A stretch of 25,622 bases of DNA from JBBRWV01 sp038248985 (lineage in GTDB: Bacteria > Planctomycetota > Phycisphaerae > WQYP01), in NCBI GenBank assembly GCA_038248985.1, contig JBBRWV010000043.1, positions 1 through 25,622 of the forward strand, in the 5' to 3' direction. Below the pieces are notes generated by a model. That model ran no database searches, had not been told where the DNA came from, and was given only the letters and a program-made list of their open reading frames with translations. Made by a program: the position numbers and the translations under genes. Position 1 is the first letter of the stretch. The number at the start of each line of letters is the position of its first letter. Of this stretch, positions 7,029 to 15,177 are shown piece by piece.

Positions 7029-8489
7029 TCAGGGAAGGATGCCAATGTATTTCCACATGGTCGGTGCAATGGTCACAAAGGCCAGCCAACCTATGGCGCC
7101 TATGATGATGCCCACGATGGCCATATCTCTCACCTTCACTTCGCCCGTGCTAAAGGCGATCGCGTTCGGCGGCGTGCTGATCGGCAACGACATCGCCAGC
7201 GAGGAACCCACCGCCACCCAGATGGCTGCTCCGACCGGATTCAGGCTCGGCACGCTCGTCGCCAGCGCAATGGCAATCGGTACCAGCAGGTTGGACGTCG
7301 CGCTGTGCGACATAAATGTGCCCATCGTCAGCGAGGCCAGTGTCAGCAACGCAATAGCCTGCGTCGGCGACATGCTCTTCCAGTTGAACAGATCGATGAA
7401 CCACCGGTCCAGCCCCGTCTTGCTCACGCCCAGGCCAATCGCAATGCCCCCGGCCACCAGCCACAAAACGTGCCAGTCCAGCTTCTTCACATCCTCTACC
7501 GAAAACACCCGGAAGAACAGCAGCACCGCCACCGGCAGAAAACCCACCACGTTGGAGTTGATTCCGTGCAGGCTCTCCGTCATCCACAGCAGGATGGTCA
7601 ATATAAACGTGCTATAGAAAATGATGGCCCGCGGCGATTTATCAAAGGCCCCTTCAAAGTTCAACTTGATGTTCTTTTCCTTCGTGGGAAACAAAACCAG
7701 AAAAGTGACCCACGCCACGGCCAAAAACAAAATCACAAACGGCACCGCCCCCAGCATCCACAACATGAAACTCGGAGTCTTGTGACCCGCTGCCGCCAGC
7801 GCCCCCAGCGCGATCGCGTTGGGGGGCGTTCCCACCGGCGTCCCGATACCCCCGATATTCGCCGCCGCCGGAATCGCCAACGCAATCGCCGCCCGCATCC
7901 GATCCGCCTTCGGCAACTGCATAATCACCGGCAACGCAATCGTCATCATCGTCGCCGTCGTCGCCGTGTTGCTCATGAACATCGAGAAAACCGCGGTCAC
8001 CAGCATCAGGCCCAGCAACACAAACGCCGGCTTCGTGCCGAACGGCTTCAAAATCACCCGCGAAAGATTCTTGTCCAACTTGTACTTGGCCGCACAATCA
8101 GCCAGCACAAAACCGCCCAAAAAAAGCATGATGATCGGATCCGAAAGCGTCGCGAATATCGCCGCATACGGAATCGCCTTGAAGCCTTCCGGAAGGGGCA
8201 TCTTGAAGATGCCCGGAAGCGACGAGAACCCCTTATCCGACAGCAGCAGCACTTCCAGCAGAATAATGACGATCGCCGTGGCGTGCATCGGAATCGCCTC
8301 GGTCAGCCATAACACCACCGCCGCGATGAAGATGCCGAACATGCGCTGCTGAATCGGGTTCAGCCCCATGTTGATGGCATAAGGCAGGAAAAATCCCGCC
8401 CCCGCCAGCAGCAGGCAAACCAATTGGGTTACTTTAAAGAGGGGTTCAGAGCGGATGAATGCGGGAGGGGACGATTCTAACGACGTCAT
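7029..8489 (-). CDS. SLC13/DASS family sodium-coupled anion transporter
   Basis: This 486-residue, very hydrophobic protein has some 11-12 membrane segments. It shows the two related halves of the divalent anion:sodium symporter family. The first half has SNT at 173-175 and GTPPNA at 219-224; the second has SHSATSN at 394-400 and TPPNA at 439-443. These segments form the sodium and carboxylate sites in family structures. Likely substrates are C4-dicarboxylates, citrate or sulfate; the sequence alone does not decide. The start has a GAGGT site and a clear promoter. The histidine kinase gene follows after about 50 bases on the same strand, which suggests that transporter, kinase and receiver form one operon. 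Confidence 0.92.
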   Translation of the reverse strand: MTSLESSPPAFIRSEPLFKVTQLVCLLLAGAGFFLPYAINMGLNPIQQRMFGIFIAAVVLWLTEAIPMHATAIVIILLEVLLLSDKGFSSLPGIFKMPLPEGFKAIPYAAIFATLSDPIIMLFLGGFVLADCAAKYKLDKNLSRVILKPFGTKPAFVLLGLMLVTAVFSMFMSNTATTATMMTIALPVIMQLPKADRMRAAIALAIPAAANIGGIGTPVGTPPNAIALGALAAAGHKTPSFMLWMLGAVPFVILFLAVAWVTFLVLFPTKEKNIKLNFEGAFDKSPRAIIFYSTFILTILLWMTESLHGINSNVVGFLPVAVLLFFRVFSVEDVKKLDWHVLWLVAGGIAIGLGVSKTGLDRWFIDLFNWKSMSPTQAIALLTLASLTMGTFMSHSATSNLLVPIAIALATSVPSLNPVGAAIWVAVGSSLAMSLPISTPPNAIAFSTGEVKVRDMAIVGIIIGAIGWLAFVTIAPTMWKYIGILP

Positions 8490-8533
8490 TAGGCGGTACC
8501 TCGATCGAACTACATTTCCGACATTTTAGTCCC

Positions 8534-8563
8534 TCATTATTGCATGCGTTCCACGGCTGTCAA
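8534..8563 (-). promoter_or_regulatory. Promoter of the transporter/two-component operon
   Basis: On the minus strand a perfect -35 TTGACA (8563-8558) is followed, after 18 bases, by TAATGA (8539-8534). Transcription would begin near 8527, giving a leader of about 38 bases before the transporter ATG with its GAGGT site. Confidence 0.55.
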
Positions 8564-8703
8564 GGAACGCCCGCTCATGTGCGAATCCTGATTAGGCGAG
8601 CTCGAACATCACCCCGCATGACTTTTTTCTCCGCCCCCCCATCCACCCTCCTCCGCGATAGAATAGACCGTCATTGTCTCACCTCTCGCCGAAAGTGTCC
8701 CGC

Positions 8704-10749
8704 ATGAAATCCAGCAGAAACCGATTCGCCGAATTTCGCGCAAAAATGAAAAGCGGCAAGCTCGACCCCCAACGCTACGCCGACCCCGAACAAAAAAAAA
8801 CCGCCGGCTTCAACCCCGGCGGCCGCCACGCCGACACCTCCGGCCCCCACGTCTTCAAACGCCAAAAAAGCCAGCTCTTCCATGAATACCGCGTCATGCT
8901 CAAAGGCTACGAATCCGCCGTCCTCCGCCTCCTCTCCATCATCACCCTCTCCACCCTCCTCTCCGTGTGCATGCCCTTCGTCCTGAAAATCCTCATCGAT
9001 TACATCTGCAACAACAAAGGCCTCAGCGAAGTCCCCACCCTCGCCCAATTCCCCTTCCTCCTCCCCTACCTCCCCACCACACCACAAGCCTCCCTCACCA
9101 CCCTCGCTCTCACCCTCGTCGTCATCTCTCTCATCTCCATCGCCTGCGATTGGCTCCGCATGCTCGCCTTCCAACGCATCAACTTCGGCCTCGCTGGCTC
9201 CCTCCGCCAACGCCTCCACAACCACCTCATCCGCCTCCCACTCTCCCTCCTTGCTGATTACAAAACCGGCGGCGTCGTCTCCCGCATCATGGGCGATACC
9301 GACCAAATCGTCGGCGGCGTCAACAACGCCATCGTCATCCCCTACCAAGCACTCCTCCGCGTCTTTATCATCGTCGTCGTCCTCTTCTTCACCAACTGGC
9401 AACTCGCCCTCGTCATCACCCTCATGATTCCCCCCATCCTCCTCATCCACTCCCTCCTCTTCAGAAGACTCCGACCCATGTGGCGCAACATCCAGGACGA
9501 CCGCTCCACCATCGCCGCACGCCTCACCGATATGTACGGCGGCATCCGCGTCGTCCGCTCCTTCCAGCGCGAACGCTCCGAAGTCAAAGAATTCACCGCC
9601 ACCCAGGACACCATGATCCGCAAACAACAATACACCGCCATCCTCGGACGCATCCTCGGCACCGGCTGGGGCATCTTCGGACCCGCCATCACCGTCGTCA
9701 TCATCTGGTACGGCGGCTCCATGGTCCTCTCCACCCACCTTGTCGACGGTAAACCCGTCCCAAAAATGTCCCTCGGCGACCTCGTCCTCTTCCAAAGTCT
9801 CATCCTCATGCTCCTCGGCCCCGTCACCCAGATGATCGACTCCTTCCAAAACCTCCAGCAAAACCTCGGTGCCCTCGACCGCGTCGTCGATGTCCTCGAA
9901 CAACAACCCGACATGCCCGACCGCCCCCATGCACGCGCCGTCAATCACCTCCCCGGCGTCGGTTGCAGCCTCACCCTCCGCAACCTCCACTTCGGCTACA
10001 AGCCCGACCGCCTCGTCCTCCACGGCGTCGACCTCCACATCCCCGCCGGTGCCACCATCGCCATCGTCGGCCCCTCCGGCTCCGGCAAAACCACCCTCGT
10101 CAATCTCCTCGCCCGCTTCTTCGACGTCACCTCCGGAGCCATCCAACTCGATGGCCTCGACATCCGCGACCTCAAAGTCGCTGACTACCGCGCCCTCTTC
10201 GCCATGGTTCTCCAGGATGTCTACCTCTTCGACGGCTCCGTCGCCGCCAACATCTCCTACGGCCGCCGCCACGCCTCCCTCGACGAAATCCGCGACGCCG
10301 CGCGCCAAGCCAACGCCCACGACTTCATCATGGAACTCGAAAAAGGCTACGACACCATCGTCGGCGAACGCGGCAACAAACTCTCCGGCGGCCAGAAACA
10401 ACGCATCTCCATCGCCCGCGCCATACTCGCCAACCCCCAAATCCTCATCCTCGACGAAGCCACCAGCTCCCTCGACACCCACTCCGAACACCTCATTCAG
10501 GATAGCCTCCGCAACCTCATGACGCAGCGCACCACCTTCGTCATCGCCCACCGCCTCAGCACCATCATGCACGCCAACCTCATCGTCGTCCTCGTCGAAG
10601 GCCGCATCGTCGAACAAGGCACCCACGAGGAACTACTCGAAAAGCACGGCGTCTATTTCGAAATGTTCACCCAGCAATTCAACCGCCACCGCGACCCCAC
10701 CCTCGAACGCATCGAGTGGGAACTCGCCAAGGACGCCCCCACGACCTGA
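8704..10749 (+). CDS. Type I ABC exporter, fused permease and ATPase (MsbA-like)
   Basis: From the ATG at 8704 it has 681 residues (a TTG at 8674 would add ten). A basic N-terminal stretch of about 65 residues precedes a six-helix ABC membrane domain (about 75-385). The ATPase has Walker A GPSGSGKT (456-463), a Q-loop near Q504, signature LSGGQ (560-564), Walker B LILDE (581-585) and the H-loop His near 616. Every element expected for a working half-transporter is present; it would act as a homodimer in the inner membrane. Relatives export lipids, peptides or drugs, and the cargo is not evident. A TAGAAT box at 8659-8664 may be its -10. Codons end overwhelmingly in C, which creates long open frames on the opposite strand. 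Confidence 0.93.
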   Translation: MKSSRNRFAEFRAKMKSGKLDPQRYADPEQKKTAGFNPGGRHADTSGPHVFKRQKSQLFHEYRVMLKGYESAVLRLLSIITLSTLLSVCMPFVLKILIDYICNNKGLSEVPTLAQFPFLLPYLPTTPQASLTTLALTLVVISLISIACDWLRMLAFQRINFGLAGSLRQRLHNHLIRLPLSLLADYKTGGVVSRIMGDTDQIVGGVNNAIVIPYQALLRVFIIVVVLFFTNWQLALVITLMIPPILLIHSLLFRRLRPMWRNIQDDRSTIAARLTDMYGGIRVVRSFQRERSEVKEFTATQDTMIRKQQYTAILGRILGTGWGIFGPAITVVIIWYGGSMVLSTHLVDGKPVPKMSLGDLVLFQSLILMLLGPVTQMIDSFQNLQQNLGALDRVVDVLEQQPDMPDRPHARAVNHLPGVGCSLTLRNLHFGYKPDRLVLHGVDLHIPAGATIAIVGPSGSGKTTLVNLLARFFDVTSGAIQLDGLDIRDLKVADYRALFAMVLQDVYLFDGSVAANISYGRRHASLDEIRDAARQANAHDFIMELEKGYDTIVGERGNKLSGGQKQRISIARAILANPQILILDEATSSLDTHSEHLIQDSLRNLMTQRTTFVIAHRLSTIMHANLIVVLVEGRIVEQGTHEELLEKHGVYFEMFTQQFNRHRDPTLERIEWELAKDAPTT

Positions 10750-10829
10750 TATGCCCCGGCCAATGCGGACATTTCTATCTGCCGTTGACATCTCTCCCGC
10801 TAATACTGGCCCATTTCGCATGTCTATGG

Positions 10830-10835
10830 TACACC
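10830..10835 (+). promoter_or_regulatory. Candidate -10 box directly before purU
   Basis: TACACC lies 7 bases before the purU ATG, where transcription would begin at or beside the start codon. No Shine-Dalgarno sequence is visible, which fits a leaderless mRNA. No good -35 is seen at the right distance. Confidence 0.3.
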
Positions 10836-10842
10836 TTTCACC

Positions 10843-11757
10843 ATGAGCAACATCAGCAACACCGAAAAAGTCCTCGCCGTCATCTCCGTCCAGGGCCGCG
10901 ATCAAAAAGGCGTAGTCGCCCAATTCGCCACTTTCGTGGCCGAAAGAGGCATTAATATCGAGGATATGGAGCAAAAAGTCGTCGCCGGTATGTTTGTCAT
11001 GGACATGCTCATCGACCTCCGCGACATGGCCGTCTCCCTCGACGAACTCATCACCGGCTCCCTCGCCCTCGGCCAAAAAATCGGCATGGAAGTCAAAGTC
11101 TCCCTGCAACGCACCCCCAAAAATAAACGCGTCGTCCTCCTCGTCTCCAAAGAACCCCACTGCCTCGAAACCCTCCTTTCCCTCGCAAAAACCCCTGATT
11201 TTCACGGCCAAATCGTCGGCATTCTCTCCAATCATCCCACCCTCCAACCACTCGCCCAAAAGGCCGGCATCCCCTTCCTCGTCCATCCCTCCGGCACCAC
11301 TCCCGAAGAAAAAAATCCCCACTTCGACTGGCTCCTCGAAAATCTCCGCAACCTCCGCCCCGATGTCATCGTCCTCGCCCGCTACATGCAGATACTCCGC
11401 AAAGACATCGTCGAAGCCTACCCGCACAAAATCATCAACATCCACCCCTCCCTCCTCCCCTTCTTCCCCGGTGCCGCCCCCTATCGGCAGGCCTACGAAT
11501 CCGGCGCGCGCGTCACCGGCTGCACCGCCCACTTCGTCACCGAACAACTCGACCAAGGCCCCATCATTTTGCAGGACGTCTTCCACATCAACGTCGGCGT
11601 GGATTCCGCCGAAGACGTCCGCAACCGCGGCATCGCTCTCGAAGCCGAAACCCTCGCCAAGGCCCTCAAATTCTACCTCGACGAAGAACTCATCGTCGTC
11701 TCCGGAAAGGTCGTCTTCAAACCCGGCCTCAGCAACTTCTCCCGCAATCGAAACTAA
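10843..11757 (+). CDS. purU: Formyltetrahydrofolate deformylase
   Basis: This 304-residue protein hydrolyses 10-formyltetrahydrofolate to tetrahydrofolate and formate, balancing the one-carbon pool and supplying formate for purine synthesis. An N-terminal ACT domain (about 9-85), the usual glycine/methionine sensor of PurU, precedes a formyltransferase-type catalytic domain (about 95-285). The catalytic triad is visible as N199 and H201 in NIHPSLLPFFPG and D237 in LDQGP. Length and domain order match PurU and not PurN, which lacks the ACT domain. It starts 93 bases after the ABC exporter and converges on the methyltransferase gene. Confidence 0.93.
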   Translation: MSNISNTEKVLAVISVQGRDQKGVVAQFATFVAERGINIEDMEQKVVAGMFVMDMLIDLRDMAVSLDELITGSLALGQKIGMEVKVSLQRTPKNKRVVLLVSKEPHCLETLLSLAKTPDFHGQIVGILSNHPTLQPLAQKAGIPFLVHPSGTTPEEKNPHFDWLLENLRNLRPDVIVLARYMQILRKDIVEAYPHKIINIHPSLLPFFPGAAPYRQAYESGARVTGCTAHFVTEQLDQGPIILQDVFHINVGVDSAEDVRNRGIALEAETLAKALKFYLDEELIVVSGKVVFKPGLSNFSRNRN

Positions 11758-11829
11758 ACCAGGAAAATATTTTTATGCGCACCACCTTCACCATGGATAT
11801 TCGCGTAACGAAACCCCTCAACCTCCTCC

Positions 11830-12741
11830 TCAACCCTTCCGCGCCCGCAACGCCATGAACATCGGAATCTCCTTCCGACTCCGGTCCATCTCCTCTTTTT
11901 TCGGTCCCGCTTCGCTCACCTTGTGGCTCACCCATTCCTCTACATGATCCACCAGCAACCCCGCGTTTCCCAGCGTATTCACGTACGCCTGCAGTGGCCG
12001 ATGGAACGTCACCGTCTTCACACTCCCCTTCCCCGCCGCACTTCTCCCCGGATGCATATCAATCTCCACCTGCTTGCTCCCCAGATATTCCTTCACCACC
12101 CGCCCCTGCGTCCCCGTCCGCTCATCCCAAATCCAATCGCTCCCCCGTGGCACGCGAAAACACGGATGCATCATCACCACCACCAGTTTTCCCCCCGCGT
12201 TGAGCAATCCATGACACCCTTTCCACACCGGCGTCAGCGGCGTCATGTTTTGAATCGCCAGCACAATCGTAATTGCATCAAACCGCTGCGCATCCAGCAC
12301 CGGCGATCGCATCTCCTCCAGCTTCGTTGCATCCCCCATCACATATCTCACCCCCAAACGCTCCGCCTCCTCCCGCCGCTTCGCCGCTTCAATCAACCCC
12401 GCCGCGGCATCAATCCCCACAACATGATGCCCGCGCCCCGCCAACTGTCGGCACATCACCCCCTGCCCGCACGCCACATCCAGAATCGACAGCCCCTCAC
12501 CGTCCGGCAACATCCGCAAAACCCCCGGCAAAATGACCTTCTGGTGATACTCGCTCCCCTCATCCCCCACCAACTGATCGTACCACTCCGTCACGCTGTC
12601 CCAATGCGTCACCCGCCCCTTAGCCGCCGCCGGTGCCGCGGGTCCCGGCACGGTTCGCCCGGCCACGGGTCTGGGCTGAACGGGCTGCGAAATCTTCTGG
12701 GGCTTTGAATACGGCGGTCGTTGGTTCTTCATCCACACCAT
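11830..12741 (-). CDS. Class I SAM-dependent methyltransferase
   Basis: The 303-residue protein has a Pro/Ala-rich, probably disordered N-terminus of about 40 residues, then a Rossmann-fold methyltransferase. Motif I is LDVACGQGV (87-95), the acidic residue binding the SAM ribose is D111 in VVGIDAAAG, and motif III is MGDATKLEE. The pattern is that of the Methyltransf_11/25 group, whose substrates range from quinones to small metabolites; here the substrate is unknown. The ATG at 12741 follows an AAGGTG site, and an ATG three codons further in is possible. The gene faces away from the CPXCG protein across 56 bases and ends tail to tail with purU. Confidence 0.85.
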   Translation of the reverse strand: MVWMKNQRPPYSKPQKISQPVQPRPVAGRTVPGPAAPAAAKGRVTHWDSVTEWYDQLVGDEGSEYHQKVILPGVLRMLPDGEGLSILDVACGQGVMCRQLAGRGHHVVGIDAAAGLIEAAKRREEAERLGVRYVMGDATKLEEMRSPVLDAQRFDAITIVLAIQNMTPLTPVWKGCHGLLNAGGKLVVVMMHPCFRVPRGSDWIWDERTGTQGRVVKEYLGSKQVEIDMHPGRSAAGKGSVKTVTFHRPLQAYVNTLGNAGLLVDHVEEWVSHKVSEAGPKKEEMDRSRKEIPMFMALRARKG

Positions 12742-12785
12742 GATAACGGCACCTTCTCCATTCTGCTTCCCCGCGCTCGCCCCGC

Positions 12786-12791
12786 TACAAT
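12786..12791 (+). promoter_or_regulatory. -10 box placed for a leaderless transcript
   Basis: TACAAT ends 6 bases before the ATG of the CPXCG gene, so transcription should begin at or next to the start codon. No ribosome binding site precedes that ATG. The -35 region shows no good match. Confidence 0.45.
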
Positions 12792-12797
12792 CAAATC

Positions 12798-13019
12798 ATG
12801 AAAAAACGCCGAAAGAAACCCTCCTCCCGTCTCGACGCTGACCAAGGTGCCTACACCTGTCCCACCTGTGGCGAATCCATCATCATCCCCCTCGACCTCA
12901 CCCAGGGCACCGATCAGGAATACATTGAAGACTGCCCCGTCTGCTGCAATCCCAATATCGTTCACGTCGAACTCGACCCCCAATGGCCCGACCCTCGCGT
13001 CTGGGCGGAGCGCGAATAG
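12798..13019 (+). CDS. CPXCG-motif small zinc-binding protein
   Basis: The 73-residue protein has a basic start followed by CPTCGE (C21, C24) and CPVCC (C46, C49, with C50 adjacent). Two CPxC knuckles separated by about 21 residues, with the acidic E-D-C-P-V-C segment, match the CPXCG cysteine-rich family, a conserved small protein of unknown function predicted to bind one zinc ion. The C-terminus is acidic and tryptophan-containing. The gene has no neighbour with an obvious functional link. Confidence 0.85.
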   Translation: MKKRRKKPSSRLDADQGAYTCPTCGESIIIPLDLTQGTDQEYIEDCPVCCNPNIVHVELDPQWPDPRVWAERE

Positions 13020-13151
13020 CAAGCCCCACACCCCAACGCTTCTCTTCATTCTTTCGTGTCCCCAAGACCCAACTCACATCGACATCTATATCTTGAAACC
13101 GAAAGTACGTCCTAATTACCATTCGTGCGTCGCGGCAATCGCCGCCGAGCG

Positions 13152-13571
13152 TTAAGGCCTTGGCGGAGGAGGTGGCGTGTTCGCGCACCCCTCCGCCTTG
13201 CACCGCCCCGTCATTCGATACCGGTTCTTCGCAAACACCAAATACAGCGGTCGCACCAGCCAGATCACCCCCGGCACCTTGAACATCCACTTCAAGGGCG
13301 TCGTCAAAAGTCCCAACGGCAGCGCTTCCCATATCCGCACAAACGCCCACAATTCCGTAAAAACCCGCCCATCCGCCGTGCGCGCGTGCATCACCGCATT
13401 GACGCGCTGTGGATCCAATCCGTACGCCTTCGCATCAAATCTCTCCCCTGCAATCGACACCCACTCAATCCGCCCATACACATCCTTCGCCATGTAGTGC
13501 TTCACTTCCCGCGCACACAATGGACAATCGCCATCATAAAAAACCTGCAAGGGCCATCGGCGATCGGTCAT
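13152..13571 (-). CDS. DCC family thiol-disulfide oxidoreductase-like protein (DUF393)
   Basis: Numbered from the ATG at 13571, which sits 7 bases behind GGAG, it has 139 residues. The defining motif FYDGDCPLC lies at residues 11-19, with the CxxC pair C16 and C19 in a thioredoxin-like context. The rest fits the DUF393 family: a hydrophobic middle (PLGLLTTPLKWMF) and a basic, Cys-containing end with a run of prolines. The family is predicted to act in thiol-disulfide exchange, but its partners are not established. Confidence 0.87.
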   Translation of the reverse strand: MTDRRWPLQVFYDGDCPLCAREVKHYMAKDVYGRIEWVSIAGERFDAKAYGLDPQRVNAVMHARTADGRVFTELWAFVRIWEALPLGLLTTPLKWMFKVPGVIWLVRPLYLVFAKNRYRMTGRCKAEGCANTPPPPPRP

Positions 13572-13700
13572 CAAATCACTCCCTCAAATCACTTCCACTG
13601 CACAAGCGTTTTTCTCACCCCAACTCCGCAAAAATAACGCTTTTCGCGAGAAACATCACGATTCGCCCTTCCCCACAAACTCCCTGCGGTTCCGCGTGTC

Positions 13701-13706
13701 TATAAA
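13701..13706 (+). promoter_or_regulatory. Candidate -10 box of the lipoprotein gene
   Basis: TATAAA lies about 68 bases upstream of the lipoprotein ATG, in the 203-base gap after the divergent DCC gene. The hexamer 17 bases upstream (AACTCC) is not a recognisable -35, so support is weak. Confidence 0.25.
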
Positions 13707-13774
13707 CGCGGTATTACCTGGGAATTCAACACCGCAGCCTTCACCAGAACCATCACCCAACGAAAGGGCCTATT

Positions 13775-15103
13775 ATGAAACGCACCACCCTTTTCAGCAT
13801 TTTGAGCGTCGCCGTCGCTGCCGCGGCCGGTACCGCCGTTCTGGTCGGCTGCTCCTCCTATCCCTCCCACGAGAACCGCTACTATTCCGACAATCGTCAA
13901 TATTCCTACAGTACCGAGCCCGAGGTCTACGCCCAGCAGCCTCAGTACGCCCCCGACACCCCCAGCCAAACTCAGTATCCGCAGCCCTCCTATCCCTCGC
14001 AATATCCCCCCACCCAGGCGCAGCCCAACATTCCCGCACCAGCCTATGACCCCAACGCTCAACCCCAACCTTCCTTCGAAGATGAAGCCCGCATTCCTCA
14101 GCCCCAATACATCCCCGCGCCCGCCGTCCAACCCCTCGTCATCCCTCAACCCTACGCCGAACCGCAACCCGTATACATTCCGCAACCGATCTACATCCCC
14201 GCGCCTGTCTACGTCGAGCCTCCGCTGACAATCGACTTCGGCATCGGCTGGAATAGCGGTTCCCGCAACAACAATCGCAACGATCATCGCCATGACAACT
14301 ACCGCAATGACAATTACAACGATCGCCGCAACTACGACGACCGCCAACCCCGCCCCAGCTATCCTCCGACCGTCCGGCGCAACGAAACCGTTCTCCATCC
14401 CCCCATCACCCGCGAAAGCCGTGGCAACCCGCTGCCGGCTCCGGTCATCATCCCCAGCAAACCTGACCGCCCCAACACCGGCCGCGGCAATGTCATCCTC
14501 CCCACCCCTCCGCAAAACAAAGTCGGCAGTCCCACCCTTCAACCCACTCCCGCCGTGATTACCCCCGACACCCGGCGCTATAACAATCCGCCAGCGGTGA
14601 GCCCGCCCGTCGCCGCTCCCGTCTACAACAACAATGCCCACAACAATCGCCGCAGCGACGTCAACCGCAATCCCAACACCAACCGCCCCCTCCAGGAAGT
14701 AACCAAACCCGTCATCATTCAGCCCCAGCAACCCGCGCGCACTCCTCAAAAAACCATAGCCCCCGCCCCCGTTCAACGCATCGAAACCGTCAGACCTTCC
14801 GTCATCACTCCGCTGCCCCAACCCGGCGGCAACATCGGTCCGATGCAAATCGCTCCCCGTCCCACGAACGTCTCCCCTCCGCCCGCACCCATGAAGATCT
14901 CTCCCACCCCCGCGCCTCTCCAGCAAATCGGCCGACCCGTCGTCCTGCCCACCCCCGCACGCCTTGAGCCTGCCAAGAGCGTCCCCGCCGTCCCCGTCCC
15001 GGCACGTATCGAGCCCGCGCGCATTACGCCCGTCCCCGCACCCATAACTCCGGTTCAGCCCGCCAAGACAGAACCCGGGAAAGACAGCCAGAATGATAAA
15101 TAA
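13775..15103 (+). CDS. Proline-rich, low-complexity lipoprotein
   Basis: The 442-residue protein opens with a lipoprotein signal peptide: basic MKR, a hydrophobic core and the lipobox LVGC with Cys26. The start has an AAAGGG site. After Cys26 the chain is almost entirely low complexity: Tyr/Gln/Pro-rich (about 30-150), an Asn/Arg/Asp/Tyr-rich patch (about 165-195), then Pro/Ile/Val/Ala-rich stretches with repeated PVPARIEPARI-like units near the C-terminus. No folded domain or enzyme motif is seen. It is probably an anchored, extended envelope protein; a role as spacer or cell-wall-associated polymer is only a guess. Confidence 0.8.
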   Translation: MKRTTLFSILSVAVAAAAGTAVLVGCSSYPSHENRYYSDNRQYSYSTEPEVYAQQPQYAPDTPSQTQYPQPSYPSQYPPTQAQPNIPAPAYDPNAQPQPSFEDEARIPQPQYIPAPAVQPLVIPQPYAEPQPVYIPQPIYIPAPVYVEPPLTIDFGIGWNSGSRNNNRNDHRHDNYRNDNYNDRRNYDDRQPRPSYPPTVRRNETVLHPPITRESRGNPLPAPVIIPSKPDRPNTGRGNVILPTPPQNKVGSPTLQPTPAVITPDTRRYNNPPAVSPPVAAPVYNNNAHNNRRSDVNRNPNTNRPLQEVTKPVIIQPQQPARTPQKTIAPAPVQRIETVRPSVITPLPQPGGNIGPMQIAPRPTNVSPPPAPMKISPTPAPLQQIGRPVVLPTPARLEPAKSVPAVPVPARIEPARITPVPAPITPVQPAKTEPGKDSQNDK

Positions 15104-15165
15104 AATAGTGCGTCCTCCAAAAAAAGATTGCGCTCTCGCCGCGGGCGGAACCCGCCACAATTCCC

Positions 15166-15171
15166 TATAAT
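15166..15171 (+). promoter_or_regulatory. Consensus -10 box abutting the glycosyltransferase start
   Basis: A perfect TATAAT ends 6 bases before GTG (15178) and 9 bases before ATG (15181). Transcription would begin at the start codon itself. No ribosome binding site and no clear -35 are present. Confidence 0.5.
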
Positions 15172-15177
15172 CCGCCC

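Noticed and set aside
8671..10626. Open frame of about 650 codons on the minus strand opposite the ABC exporter.
   Set aside because: Its product would be an Asp/Glu/Gly-rich chain without motifs. It exists because the exporter uses C-ending codons, which leave few stops on the other strand; the plus strand carries a complete ABC exporter.
10785..10790. Perfect TTGACA upstream of purU.
   Set aside because: No -10 box lies 16-18 bases downstream (GGCCCA stands there), so it cannot be paired into a promoter.
10633..11586. Open frame of about 317 codons on the minus strand opposite purU.
   Set aside because: Low-complexity acidic translation; the plus-strand frame has the intact PurU active site.
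11775..11858. 27-codon plus-strand frame after purU, with AGGA upstream.
   Set aside because: It overlaps the end of the methyltransferase gene, the ribosome binding site is too far away and the peptide has no features; probably chance.
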